DNA of 29,998 bases from an uncultured Oscillospiraceae bacterium (GTDB taxonomy: Bacteria > Bacillota > Clostridia > Oscillospirales > Oscillospiraceae). This document shows, in pieces, positions 22,392-29,994 of the stretch. The position numbers were made by a program, and so were the translations under genes. Numbering within the stretch: position 1 is the stretch's first letter; each line of letters begins with the position of its first letter. The stretch is from assembly GCA_934636305.1 (NCBI GenBank), contig CAKUAM010000016.1, positions 1 to 29,998 on the forward strand. Reading direction: 5' to 3'. A model generated the notes under the pieces. The model made no database searches. It worked only from the letters and a program-made list of their open reading frames with translations, and had not been told where the DNA came from.

Positions 22392-23714
22392 TCAGTGCTT
22401 CGGGATAAGAACTTCCTTGCCGCCCATATACGGCTGCAGGCACTTCGGGATGGTAACGGAGCCATCGCGCTGCAGGTGGTTCTCCAGGAACGCAATGAGC
22501 ATGCGCGGCGGTGCAACACAGGTGTTATTGAGCGTATGGGCAAGATACATCTTGCCATCTGCGCCCTTGACGCGGATACCCAGTCTGCGCGCCTGTGCGT
22601 CGCCGAGATTCGAGCAGGAGCAGACCTCAAAATACTTCTTCTGCCGCGGGCTCCATGCCTCGATATCGCAGGATTTGACCTTCAGATCCGCCAGATCGCC
22701 GGAGCAGCATTCCAGCTGACGGACCGGAATCTCCATATTGCGGAACAGCTCAACAGAATAGCTCCAGAGCTTGTTGTACCAGTCCATGGACTCCTCCGGC
22801 TTGCAGACCACAATCATTTCCTGCTTTTCAAACTGGTGAATGCGGTACACACCGCGCTCCTCCAGGCCATGGCTGCCGACCTCCTTGCGGAAGCAGGGGG
22901 AATAGGATGTAAGCGTCAGCGGCAGCTTGTTCTCCGGCAGAATCTGATCGATGAAGCGGCCAATCATGGTGTGCTCACTTGTGCCGATCAGGTACAGATC
23001 CTCTCCCTCGATCTTATACATCATGGCCTCCATCTCCGGGAAGGACATGACGCCCTTGACCACGCTGCCATGCATCATGAACGGCGGAATCACATACGTA
23101 AAATGCTTCTGGTCGATCATGAAATCCCGCGCGTAGGCCAGAACCGCCTCATGCAGACGTGCAATGTCGCCCAGCAGATAATAAAAGCCCATGCCGGCCA
23201 CGCGGCCTGCAGAATCCTTGTCAATACCATCAAAGGACTGCATGATATCCACATGATGTGGAATTTCATAATCCGGCACAACCGGCTCGCCAAAGCGCTG
23301 AACCTCTACATTGCAGCTGTCGTCCGGGCCGATGGGCACAGACGGATCGATGATGTTTGGAATCACATACATGATCTCGCGCAGCTGATTCTCTGCGTCA
23401 GCCTGCTTCTTTTCCAGCTCTGCGCGACGGTCATCGTCAGCCTTGACCTTGGCGTTATTTTCATCAATCTGTCTCTGCAGCTCGGCCTTCTGTGCTTCAT
23501 CCGCCTTCTTGAGCTGACCATACAGCGGGCCATTTGCCTTGGAGAGCTTGTTGCGCGCAGCCTTCAGCTGCTCGCACTCCTGCAGGGCAGCACGCTTTTC
23601 CGCGTCAAGGCGGATTGCCTCATCAACAAGCGGAAGCTTGTCATCCTGGAACTTTTTCCGGATGTTTTCACGGATTGCATCCGGATTTTCCCGCAGAAAT
23701 CTAATATCAATCAT
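22392..23714 (-). CDS. serS: Seryl-tRNA synthetase
   Basis: A 440-aa class II aminoacyl-tRNA synthetase that charges tRNA-Ser. An N-terminal coiled-coil arm spans about 30-112. Motif 2 is CFRKEVGSHGLEERGVYRIH (274-293), followed by QFEKQEM. Motif 3 contains TLNNTCVAPPRMLIAFLEN (394-412). Common bacterial enzymes read GSAGRDTRG and TLNGSGLAVGR at these places; the GSHG and LNNT forms resemble archaeal/eukaryotic-type SerRS. All class II elements are present, so it should be active. AGGAAGGA lies upstream. It sits 18 bases after the coiled-coil gene and has no T-box. Confidence 0.94.
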   Translation of the reverse strand: MIDIRFLRENPDAIRENIRKKFQDDKLPLVDEAIRLDAEKRAALQECEQLKAARNKLSKANGPLYGQLKKADEAQKAELQRQIDENNAKVKADDDRRAELEKKQADAENQLREIMYVIPNIIDPSVPIGPDDSCNVEVQRFGEPVVPDYEIPHHVDIMQSFDGIDKDSAGRVAGMGFYYLLGDIARLHEAVLAYARDFMIDQKHFTYVIPPFMMHGSVVKGVMSFPEMEAMMYKIEGEDLYLIGTSEHTMIGRFIDQILPENKLPLTLTSYSPCFRKEVGSHGLEERGVYRIHQFEKQEMIVVCKPEESMDWYNKLWSYSVELFRNMEIPVRQLECCSGDLADLKVKSCDIEAWSPRQKKYFEVCSCSNLGDAQARRLGIRVKGADGKMYLAHTLNNTCVAPPRMLIAFLENHLQRDGSVTIPKCLQPYMGGKEVLIPKH

Positions 23715-23732
23715 ACGCTTTCTTCCTTCCTG

Positions 23733-24293
23733 TTATTCGCTTGCCAGCGCCTCATACTCCGCCAGCGCCGTCGGGCCAAGATAGTCCTTCAGGCGTTCAA
23801 GCGTCTGCATGGCGCGTGAAAATGTGATGTTGCCTTCGCGCATCTGGCAGCTCTTTGCCTCCAGCAGCGCTTCATACGCCTCTTTTGTGCGGTCAAGCTC
23901 CCGGCGCACTGCGGTCAGCATTTCGCTTTCCGTCTGCTTGTTGGAGTTCTCCTCCCGCTGCAGCTTCTCCAGCTGGGTGTTCAGCCCGTCAATCTGCTCC
24001 TGCAGCTGGGTATTTTCCTTTTCCAGCGCAATTTTTTCATCCTGCAGATTGCGGTTTTCCTCCTGCAGCGCCTCAGCGTTGCTCAGTGCGCTCGTGCTGG
24101 CCGCGTTGAGTTCCGAGATTTTTGCCTGTGAACTGTGCATCTGCAGAATCAGCGAAATCAGCACCAGGATAAATGCTGCTGAAAACAGAATCGTCATATA
24201 TCGAAGCAGCGCTGCCTTCCGCTTTTCACTCAGCGGCTTCCCGGTATCTGGTGCACCGGTATCCGGCTGTGGCGTTGTCTTTTTTTCTTCCAT
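23733..24293 (-). CDS. Membrane-anchored coiled-coil protein of unknown function
   Basis: A 186-aa protein. A cytoplasmic Pro/Thr-rich N-terminus with a basic KRKAALLRY patch precedes one transmembrane helix (about 33-52, MTILFSAAFILVLISLIL). A long heptad-like coiled coil follows (about 60-125, rich in Glu, Gln, Leu and Asn) and a helical tail containing MQTLERLKDYLGPTALAEYE. Topology is probably N-in with the coiled coil outside. GGAG lies 8 bases before the ATG, and the start overlaps the parB stop as TGATG, so it is translationally coupled to parB. I do not recognise a named family. Confidence 0.82.
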   Translation of the reverse strand: MEEKKTTPQPDTGAPDTGKPLSEKRKAALLRYMTILFSAAFILVLISLILQMHSSQAKISELNAASTSALSNAEALQEENRNLQDEKIALEKENTQLQEQIDGLNTQLEKLQREENSNKQTESEMLTAVRRELDRTKEAYEALLEAKSCQMREGNITFSRAMQTLERLKDYLGPTALAEYEALASE

Positions 24294-25168
24294 CAGTGAT
24301 GCTCCTTTTTGCGGATGGTCTGCAGCGCCTCATACAGCTGCTGCAGATCGTCCTGTCCGTAGTATTCCAGTTCAATCCGGCCTTTTCTTTTTCCGGGGAC
24401 AATTTTGACCTTGCGTCCCAGTCCCGCAGAAAGCTCCTTTTCACAATCCGCCAGATAATCCACCTGCGGCGGCTTGACAGGCTGCGGAACCGCCGCCTTG
24501 CATAAACGCTTGCCGAGCGCCTCCGTCTGCCGCACGGACAGGCCCTGCGCAATGACGCGCTGCGCAATTGCCAGCTGCTGCGTTTCATTTTTGATTGGCA
24601 GCAGGGCGCGTGCATGGCCGGCAGACAGCGTCCCGTCCTTGACCAGCTCCAGCACCTCCGGGCTCAGGCTCAGCAGACGCAGCGCGTTTGCCACCGCCGG
24701 GCGGGATTTCCCCACGCGGGCCGCGGCCTGCTCCTGCGTCATTTCATATGTGACCATCAGTTCCTGGTAGCCCAATGCTTCTTCAATGGGGTTGAGGTCG
24801 GCGCGCTGCAGATTTTCAATGAGCGCCAGCTCCATCGCCTTTTTGTCGTCGGCCTCGATAATTACAACCGGCACATCCGAAAGCCCTGCCTGCCGCGCCG
24901 CACGCCAGCGGCGCTCGCCGGCGATGATCTGATAGAACCCAGATGGCATTTTTCTGACCGTCAGGGGCTGGATGATGCCGTGCATCTGGATGGACTCTGC
25001 CAGCGATGCAAGCTCCTCCGGGTCAAAATGCTTTCTTGGCTGCAGGGGATTGGGCTCAATTTTCTGCAGCGGCAGCGTCACCGTGCCCTCTGCGGGCACC
25101 TGTGTCTGCTCATTCAGTTCTCCAAACAGGGCGCCCAGACCCTTGCCAAGACCTTTTTGTGTTGCCAT
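24293..25168 (-). CDS. parB: Chromosome partitioning protein ParB (Spo0J)
   Basis: A 291-aa CTP-dependent DNA clamp that loads at parS sites and spreads. The N-terminal KGLGKGLGALFG is the ParA-contact segment. The CTP motif GERRWRA (84-90) and NLQRADLNPIEEA are intact. The central HTH covers about 135-160 (QEQAAARVGKSRPAVANALRLL). The C-terminal dimerisation helix ends the protein. The ATG at 25168 has AAAGGGAG upstream; a longer in-frame reading is antisense-like and rejected. It lies 13 bases after parA. Confidence 0.95.
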   Translation of the reverse strand: MATQKGLGKGLGALFGELNEQTQVPAEGTVTLPLQKIEPNPLQPRKHFDPEELASLAESIQMHGIIQPLTVRKMPSGFYQIIAGERRWRAARQAGLSDVPVVIIEADDKKAMELALIENLQRADLNPIEEALGYQELMVTYEMTQEQAAARVGKSRPAVANALRLLSLSPEVLELVKDGTLSAGHARALLPIKNETQQLAIAQRVIAQGLSVRQTEALGKRLCKAAVPQPVKPPQVDYLADCEKELSAGLGRKVKIVPGKRKGRIELEYYGQDDLQQLYEALQTIRKKEHH

Positions 25169-25181
25169 ATCTACGCTCCCT

Positions 25182-25943
25182 TTACACCGTTTCTTTTGCA
25201 AGGATCTCCTGCGCCACGGCATCATAGGCTGCCGCGCCGCGGCTGAACTTATCGTATGCGCATACGGGCATGCCGTGACTTGGCGCCTCTGACAGGCGCA
25301 CGTTGCGCGGAATTGCCGCTGCAAAGACCTTCCCGGGAAAATGGCGGCGCACCTCCTCCGCGACCTGTGCGGAGAAGTTTGTTCTGCCGTCATACATTGT
25401 CAGCAGCACGCCGAAGATAGAAATGGACGGATTGAGGCGTTTTTTTACCGCACGCAGCGTCACCATCAGGTCAGATAAGCCCTCCAGCGCGTAATATTCA
25501 CACTGCACCGGGATCAACACCTGATCTGCCGCGCAGAGCGCATTGAGCGTCAGAAGCTCCAATGACGGCGGGCAGTCAATAAAAATATAGTCATAGTTTT
25601 CGCGCACAGGCTCCAATACATGCTTAAGTGCATATTCACGGGCCTGTGCGCCAACAAGCTCTACGCCTGCACCGGACAGCTCCACCGTGGATGCAATCAC
25701 ATCGCAGTACGGCGTATGGACAATTGCGTCGGCTGCCGGAACGCCGTCGATCACCATATCGTAGCTGTTATGCGCAGCGGCGTTCTTTTCCAAACCAAGA
25801 CCAGAGGTAGCGTTTGCCTGCGGATCAAAATCACACAACAGCACGCGTTTTCCCGCCTTTTGCAGCGCCGCTGCAAGATTAACTGCGGACGTTGTCTTGC
25901 CGACGCCGCCCTTCTGATTGACAAACGCGAGGATTCTGCCCAT
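25182..25943 (-). CDS. parA: Chromosome partitioning ATPase ParA (Soj)
   Basis: A 253-aa deviant Walker-type ATPase that cooperates with ParB in origin segregation and replication control. The deviant P-loop KGGVGKTT spans 11-18; the switch motifs LLCDFDPQAN and YIFIDCPPSL follow. The length is typical of Soj. A ribosome binding site (AAGGCGGAG) precedes the ATG. A parS site lies about 95 bases upstream, beyond the promoter. Confidence 0.96.
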   Translation of the reverse strand: MGRILAFVNQKGGVGKTTSAVNLAAALQKAGKRVLLCDFDPQANATSGLGLEKNAAAHNSYDMVIDGVPAADAIVHTPYCDVIASTVELSGAGVELVGAQAREYALKHVLEPVRENYDYIFIDCPPSLELLTLNALCAADQVLIPVQCEYYALEGLSDLMVTLRAVKKRLNPSISIFGVLLTMYDGRTNFSAQVAEEVRRHFPGKVFAAAIPRNVRLSEAPSHGMPVCAYDKFSRGAAAYDAVAQEILAKETV

Positions 25944-25979
25944 AGCTCCGCCTTCTTTCCGGTCAGTTTTGCAAATAGT

Positions 25980-26008
25980 ATTATACTTGTCTGCTCTCAG
26001 AAATGCAA
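25980..26008 (-). promoter_or_regulatory. Promoter of the parAB-serS-mscL operon
   Basis: Minus-strand TTGCAT (26003-26008) and a perfect TATAAT (25980-25985) are separated by 17 bases. The parS at 26039-26054 begins about 30 bases upstream of the -35. Confidence 0.8.
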
Positions 26009-26038
26009 CCAGATGTGTTACTTTTTATGATTTATTCA

Positions 26039-26054
26039 TGTTTCACGTGAAACA
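26039..26054. other. parS: parS site 1
   Basis: A perfect 16-bp TGTTTCACGTGAAACA palindrome, the canonical ParB/Spo0J loading site, lies between parA and lexA. Confidence 0.96.
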
Positions 26055-26060
26055 TAAGAC

Positions 26061-26097
26061 GAAAATCCCGGGTGCCGAGAAAGCCGGCGTCCGGGAT
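26061..26097 (-). terminator. Intrinsic terminator of lexA
   Basis: A 13-bp stem with two G-T pairs (26065-26077 with 26085-26097) is followed on the minus strand by TTTTCGTC. It lies 18 bases after the lexA stop and ends transcription before parS site 1. Confidence 0.75.
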
Positions 26098-26115
26098 CGG
26101 TTGTACTGTGTGCTT

Positions 26116-26694
26116 TCAATATTTTCGAATCACTGCCTTGACCTTGCCGAGAATCTGCGCATTATCGCCGTCAATAGGGTTGTAGTCCGGATTTTCCGGC
26201 ATCAGCCAGACATGGCCGTCCTTACGCGTGAAGCGCTTGACCGTCGCGGAATCCTCCAGCAGGGCAACCACAATTTCCCCGTTTACCGCCGTCTGCTGCG
26301 GCCGGACAACAACAGTATCTCCGCTGAGAATCCCGGCATTCATCATGGAATCTCCGCGCACACGCAGCGCGAAGCAGCCGGCCTCACCATCCCAGGGAAT
26401 GTAGTTTTCAATATTTTCAATTGCGAGAATCGGTACACCTGCCGTCACAACGCCTACAACCGGAATTCGGTCGGCGCGGTGCGCCTCCGGCAGCGTAATG
26501 GCTCTTTTTTTCATGGTGTCCATCTCGATCAGACCTGCGTCACGCAGCGCCCCGAGGTGATAATGCACCGTTGCAGTAGACTGCAGACCGACGGCTGCGC
26601 AGATTTCCCGCACGGAAGGTGCGTAGCCGTTTTCTGCGACAAATTGCGTCAGAAACTGCAAAATCTGCTCGCGCTTATTGCTTGTACGCCCCAT
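26116..26694 (-). CDS. lexA: SOS repressor LexA
   Basis: A 192-aa repressor and self-cleaving serine peptidase. The N-terminal winged helix (about 1-65) includes YAPSVREICAAVGLQSTATVHYHL. The cleavage site is A85-G86 in VVTAGVP. The catalytic serine is S116 in RGDSMM and the lysine K153 in TVKRF. All are intact, so autoproteolysis on RecA filaments is expected. AAGGAG precedes the ATG. A palindrome CAAACGTTTG overlaps the -35 of its promoter, but a standard GAACN4GTTC box is not seen there. Confidence 0.95.
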   Translation of the reverse strand: MGRTSNKREQILQFLTQFVAENGYAPSVREICAAVGLQSTATVHYHLGALRDAGLIEMDTMKKRAITLPEAHRADRIPVVGVVTAGVPILAIENIENYIPWDGEAGCFALRVRGDSMMNAGILSGDTVVVRPQQTAVNGEIVVALLEDSATVKRFTRKDGHVWLMPENPDYNPIDGDNAQILGKVKAVIRKY

Positions 26695-26723
26695 TTTGCT
26701 AGCTCCTTTTTTATTGTTTCTTC

Positions 26724-26752
26724 AGTATAGCACATACTCACGCAAAATGCAA
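26724..26752 (-). promoter_or_regulatory. Promoter of lexA with overlapping palindrome
   Basis: Minus-strand TTGCAT (26747-26752) and TATACT (26724-26729) are separated by 17 bases; the -10 is extended (TGCTATACT). The palindrome CAAACGTTTG (26750-26759) overlaps the -35 and could be an operator. Confidence 0.65.
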
Positions 26753-26767
26753 ACGTTTGTTTTAGCT

Positions 26768-27652
26768 TTATAGTCCTTCCAGATCAAATGACGGAATGTA
26801 TTCTGCGCTGGCTGCAGAGAAGTCCTGCGTGTAGCCATGATTGAGCTCCAGAAAATACAGATAAGAGAGAACCGCGTCATATTCCTGCTGCGTGATGCGC
26901 CGGTCAAATGGCGGCAGTTTCTGTGCCCGTCCCATCGGCACATACTGGCTCATCAGACTAACAAGCACGTCCTTTTTTGGGAAGGTATCTGCAATCCAGT
27001 CCAGAACACCTAGGGAATTATCAATACATCCCGGCAGCACCAGGTGCCGGATAAGCACGCCCCGGAGCATCTGCTCATCTTCGATCTGCACGCTGCCGGT
27101 CTGCCGGTACATCTCCCGGATTGCGTCAGCTGCAATCTGCGGGTAATCCTCCGCCTGTGAGAGCATCTTTGCAAGCTTTGGATCGCTGTACTTAAAATCC
27201 GGCAAATAGATATCTATATATCCCTCCAGCTCCCGCAGTGTCTGCACGGACTCATATCCGCCGCAGTTATAGACAATGGGAACCGGAATCCTGGGCGACA
27301 GGGCAGGGAGGATGGACGGCAGAAACTGTGTTGGCGTGACAAGATTGATATTCTGGCACCCTTCGTCAATCAGCCGCTCCATGGCCTCCCGCAGCTGCTG
27401 CGTGCTGATGGTTTTTCCGAAATTCTCCTGTGAAATCACGCCATTCTGGCAGAAGGCGCACCGGAGCGTGCAGCCGGAAAAGAAAATTGCGCCGCTGCCA
27501 TAGCTTCCAGAGATCACCGGTTCTTCCCAATAGTGCAGTGCAGCACGCGCGGCGCGCAGCTGGCCGGGCATCTGACAAAATCCAAGCTGGCCCGCGGTTC
27601 TGTTTACACCACATTGACGCGGGCAGAGGGTACAGTGCTGATAAGATAACAT
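26768..27652 (-). CDS. Radical SAM protein, pyruvate-formate-lyase-activase-like
   Basis: A 294-aa protein with the radical SAM cluster motif CTLRCAFC (C61, C65, C68; CX3CX2C), as in activases. An extra N-terminal cysteine set CTLCPRQC (7-14) and C26 may bind another metal or zinc. NLVTPTQFLP and YNCGGYES match the COG1313 group, putative PflA-like proteins of unknown target. No glycyl-radical enzyme gene is nearby. CAGGAGG precedes the ATG. Its promoter overlaps that of the divergent lipoprotein gene, and readthrough into lexA is possible. Confidence 0.88.
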   Translation of the reverse strand: MLSYQHCTLCPRQCGVNRTAGQLGFCQMPGQLRAARAALHYWEEPVISGSYGSGAIFFSGCTLRCAFCQNGVISQENFGKTISTQQLREAMERLIDEGCQNINLVTPTQFLPSILPALSPRIPVPIVYNCGGYESVQTLRELEGYIDIYLPDFKYSDPKLAKMLSQAEDYPQIAADAIREMYRQTGSVQIEDEQMLRGVLIRHLVLPGCIDNSLGVLDWIADTFPKKDVLVSLMSQYVPMGRAQKLPPFDRRITQQEYDAVLSYLYFLELNHGYTQDFSAASAEYIPSFDLEGL

Positions 27653-27696
27653 AGAAGCCTCCTGTCTGCCGCTGCAGACTCCATGGTATTTCCCAC

Positions 27697-27725
27697 AGTA
27701 TACGAAAGTTTTCCGCTTTACACAA
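27697..27725 (-). promoter_or_regulatory. Promoter of the radical SAM gene
   Basis: Minus-strand TTGTGT (27720-27725) and TATACT (27697-27702) are separated by 17 bases. Its -35 overlaps the -35 of the divergent promoter. Confidence 0.6.
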
Positions 27726-27745
27726 GTTTTTTTCTATGATAAACT
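27717..27745 (+). promoter_or_regulatory. Promoter of the lipoprotein gene
   Basis: TTTACA (27717-27722) and TAAACT (27740-27745) are separated by 17 bases. The deduced start lies about 15 bases before the coding start. Confidence 0.6.
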
Positions 27746-27764
27746 CTCTGCAGGAGTGATAACT

Positions 27765-28328
27765 ATGAAAAAACATACGTATGCGGCGCTGCTGGCCGCA
27801 GCTTTACTGCTCAACACTGCAGGCTGCGCGAAGCAGCCCACAACCGCAGATGCGCCGGCACAGGAAACCCAAGTTCAAGATACTGTCCCTGAGCAGGCCC
27901 ACCAGCCCCAACAGGAAGAAGCGCAGCCTCGGCCAGAAACAGCAGGTACGGAAGATTCCACTTCTGCCGGTGTCTGGCTGGACGAGCCGGAAACGATGCA
28001 GCTGGATCTGGAGGAAACCATCAGCTGCAGCTATACGCTGCCGCATCTGACGCTCGCCTCCGATTCTGCCTCCGCGGCAGCCAACGCAGTCTTTGAAACG
28101 CTTTCTGATAATATTGTCGCTTACGCGCAGGAAACTGTTTATTCCGCCGCGCAGGAAAAGCAGGCCATGGGCTTTGTCAACGGCAGCTACAGCATAGAGT
28201 CCACAGATTCTGTCCTGACCATCCATTATACAATCTCGGTTTCCTATTCCACACAATCCGCTGATACACAGATCACGCATGATTTCAGCATTGATCTCAC
28301 CAACGGAGAATTATTGGAGGAGGATTGA
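27765..28328 (+). CDS. Putative lipoprotein
   Basis: A 187-aa protein with a lipoprotein signal peptide: MKKHTYAALLAAALLLNTAG before C21 (lipobox NTAGC). A low-complexity Gln/Pro/Glu/Ala linker (about 24-65) tethers a C-terminal domain (about 75-187) with YTLPHLTLAS, FVNGSYSIES and SIDLTNGELL. This end faintly recalls the DUF3298/DUF4163 fold, but the match is weak. CAGGAG lies 8 bases before the ATG. It is the first gene of a pair with the rRNA methyltransferase, whose ribosome binding site lies in its last codons. Confidence 0.8.
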   Translation: MKKHTYAALLAAALLLNTAGCAKQPTTADAPAQETQVQDTVPEQAHQPQQEEAQPRPETAGTEDSTSAGVWLDEPETMQLDLEETISCSYTLPHLTLASDSASAAANAVFETLSDNIVAYAQETVYSAAQEKQAMGFVNGSYSIESTDSVLTIHYTISVSYSTQSADTQITHDFSIDLTNGELLEED

Positions 28329-29717
28329 GTGTTTCACGTGAAACACTCAGATTATATCATGAGTGAGCTCAAACGCGGCAATCGCTATACCGTTACCATC
28401 GACGCCGCAACAATTGAGGGCGCCGGCATTGCCAGAATCGACGGACAGGTTGTCTTTGTCTCCGGTGCACTGCCCGGAGAACAATGTGAGATCCGCATTG
28501 TCCATATTGGAAAACGCGCCGCATTTGCCGAAATTATAAAAATTGAAACGCCCTCCGCACACCGCATCCAGCCTGACTGTCCCTATGCAGCACACTGCGG
28601 CGGCTGCACCCTGCGGCATATGGACTACGCGCAGGAGCTGGCAATCAAAAAACAGCACGTTCTGGATTGTCTGCAGCGCATCGGGGGACAGACAATATCC
28701 GATCTGGCTATCACAGGCGCGGCTCATATAGATGGCTATCGGAATAAGGTACAATTTCCTGTGCAGCAGCAAAACGGAGCCCCCGTTGCCGGATTCTTTT
28801 GCGGGAAAACGCATACCGTCGTACCGATCCAGAGCTGTCGGATTCAGCCAGATTGCGCTGACCGGGTCCGGCAGGCTGTTTTGCGCTGGATGCAGACCTA
28901 TAATATCCGCGCCTATGATGAAAAAACGCATACCGGATATATCCGGCACATCTATCTTCGTTTTGGCGCTGTGAGCAAGCAGATTCTCGTCTGCATCGCT
29001 GCAAATACACAGCAGCTGCCAAAAACGAATCAGCTGGTTGATACGCTCCTGCAGACAGAACCGGCTATCACGACCATTGTCTTTTCACCCAATACAAAAA
29101 AGGGGAATACCATTCTCGGGACAGATTTTATTCCGCTGTATGGCGATGGCTGGATTTGCGACACCCTCTGTGGGCTGCAGTTCCGGCTCTCCGCACCGGC
29201 CTTTTATCAGGTCAATCACGAGCAGGCCGAGAAGCTGTATGAAAAAGCTGTCTCGCTTGCCGAGCTAAGTGGAACGGAAACGGTTCTGGATCTGTACTGT
29301 GGAACCGGTACCATTACACTTTGTCTGGCCCGCCACGCCGGGCGCACCATTGGTGTAGAGATTATTCCGCAGGCCATTGAGGATGCAAAGCGAAATGCAA
29401 TTGCAAATAATCTCCCCAACACAGAATTTTTCTGCATGGACGCAGGACAAGCTGCAAGTATGCTGGCTGAGCAGCATACGCAACCAGATGTCATTGTTGT
29501 AGATCCCCCGCGCAAGGGCATCAGCCAGGATGTCATTGACGCCATAGCCAAAATGGTGCCGCAGCGCGTGGTCTATGTGTCGTGCGATCCGGCAACATTA
29601 GCAAGGGATGTAAAGCTGCTGCAGGAAAAGGGATATCTTCTTCGCCATGCAGAGGCGATAGATCTGTTCCCGCGGTGTGCACATGTGGAGACAGTAGTCT
29701 TGATGTCAAGAAAATAA
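28329..29717 (+). CDS. rlmD: 23S rRNA (uracil-5-)-methyltransferase, RlmD/RlmCD-like
   Basis: A 462-aa TrmA/RumA-family enzyme that forms m5U in 23S rRNA. An N-terminal TRAM domain (about 14-72) binds RNA. An iron-sulfur cluster site is formed by C84, C90, C93 and C170. The SAM motif is LDLYCGTGTIT (320-330), then DPPRKG (392-397) and the catalytic nucleophile C419 in YVSCDP. The GTG at 28329 is favoured because AGGAGG lies 5 bases upstream. The next possible start, ATG at 28359, lacks a ribosome binding site. The first codons read MFHVKH because they are a parS site. It follows the lipoprotein stop with no gap. Confidence 0.92.
   Translation: MFHVKHSDYIMSELKRGNRYTVTIDAATIEGAGIARIDGQVVFVSGALPGEQCEIRIVHIGKRAAFAEIIKIETPSAHRIQPDCPYAAHCGGCTLRHMDYAQELAIKKQHVLDCLQRIGGQTISDLAITGAAHIDGYRNKVQFPVQQQNGAPVAGFFCGKTHTVVPIQSCRIQPDCADRVRQAVLRWMQTYNIRAYDEKTHTGYIRHIYLRFGAVSKQILVCIAANTQQLPKTNQLVDTLLQTEPAITTIVFSPNTKKGNTILGTDFIPLYGDGWICDTLCGLQFRLSAPAFYQVNHEQAEKLYEKAVSLAELSGTETVLDLYCGTGTITLCLARHAGRTIGVEIIPQAIEDAKRNAIANNLPNTEFFCMDAGQAASMLAEQHTQPDVIVVDPPRKGISQDVIDAIAKMVPQRVVYVSCDPATLARDVKLLQEKGYLLRHAEAIDLFPRCAHVETVVLMSRK
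28330..28345. other. parS: parS site 2, inside the start of rlmD
   Basis: A second perfect 16-bp TGTTTCACGTGAAACA palindrome, about 2.3 kb from site 1. It overlaps codons 1-6 of the rRNA methyltransferase gene. Outer bases extend the symmetry (GAGTGTTTCACGTGAAACAC continues to CTC). Confidence 0.96.
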
Positions 29718-29994
29718 AATCAAGTGCCAGAAAGCGGCGTATTTCCGGGCTTTTTGCGAGGTGATCATCATCAGAGGGGCCTTGCGAAAAGCTCGGTTTT
29801 CTTATATGGAAACATATCTACGGCAAAATGTGTGTCAGGTTGTAGCCTCGGATTAGATGTCAGGCATTTCGGGATGATTTTTGGAAAATGAAAAGTGCTG
29901 ACAACCAATCCGGCAACTCGACCAGTTTGGGTGTTTGTAGGCAGTGGAATAGATGTGAAGGGAAATTCGGTAAGTCGGAATTTTGGAGGTTATT
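29718..29994. other. AT-richer intergenic region
   Basis: About 280 bases without a credible gene. A weak hairpin with a T-run at about 29731-29755 (AAAGC/GCTTT plus two GC pairs) may end the rlmD transcript. The remainder looks poorer in GC than the rest of the window and shows no recognisable motif. Confidence 0.4.

Noticed and set aside
23715..23760. T-box leader for serS
   Set aside because: serS starts 18 bases after the preceding gene within the parAB operon; there is no room for a T-box and no terminator-antiterminator structure.
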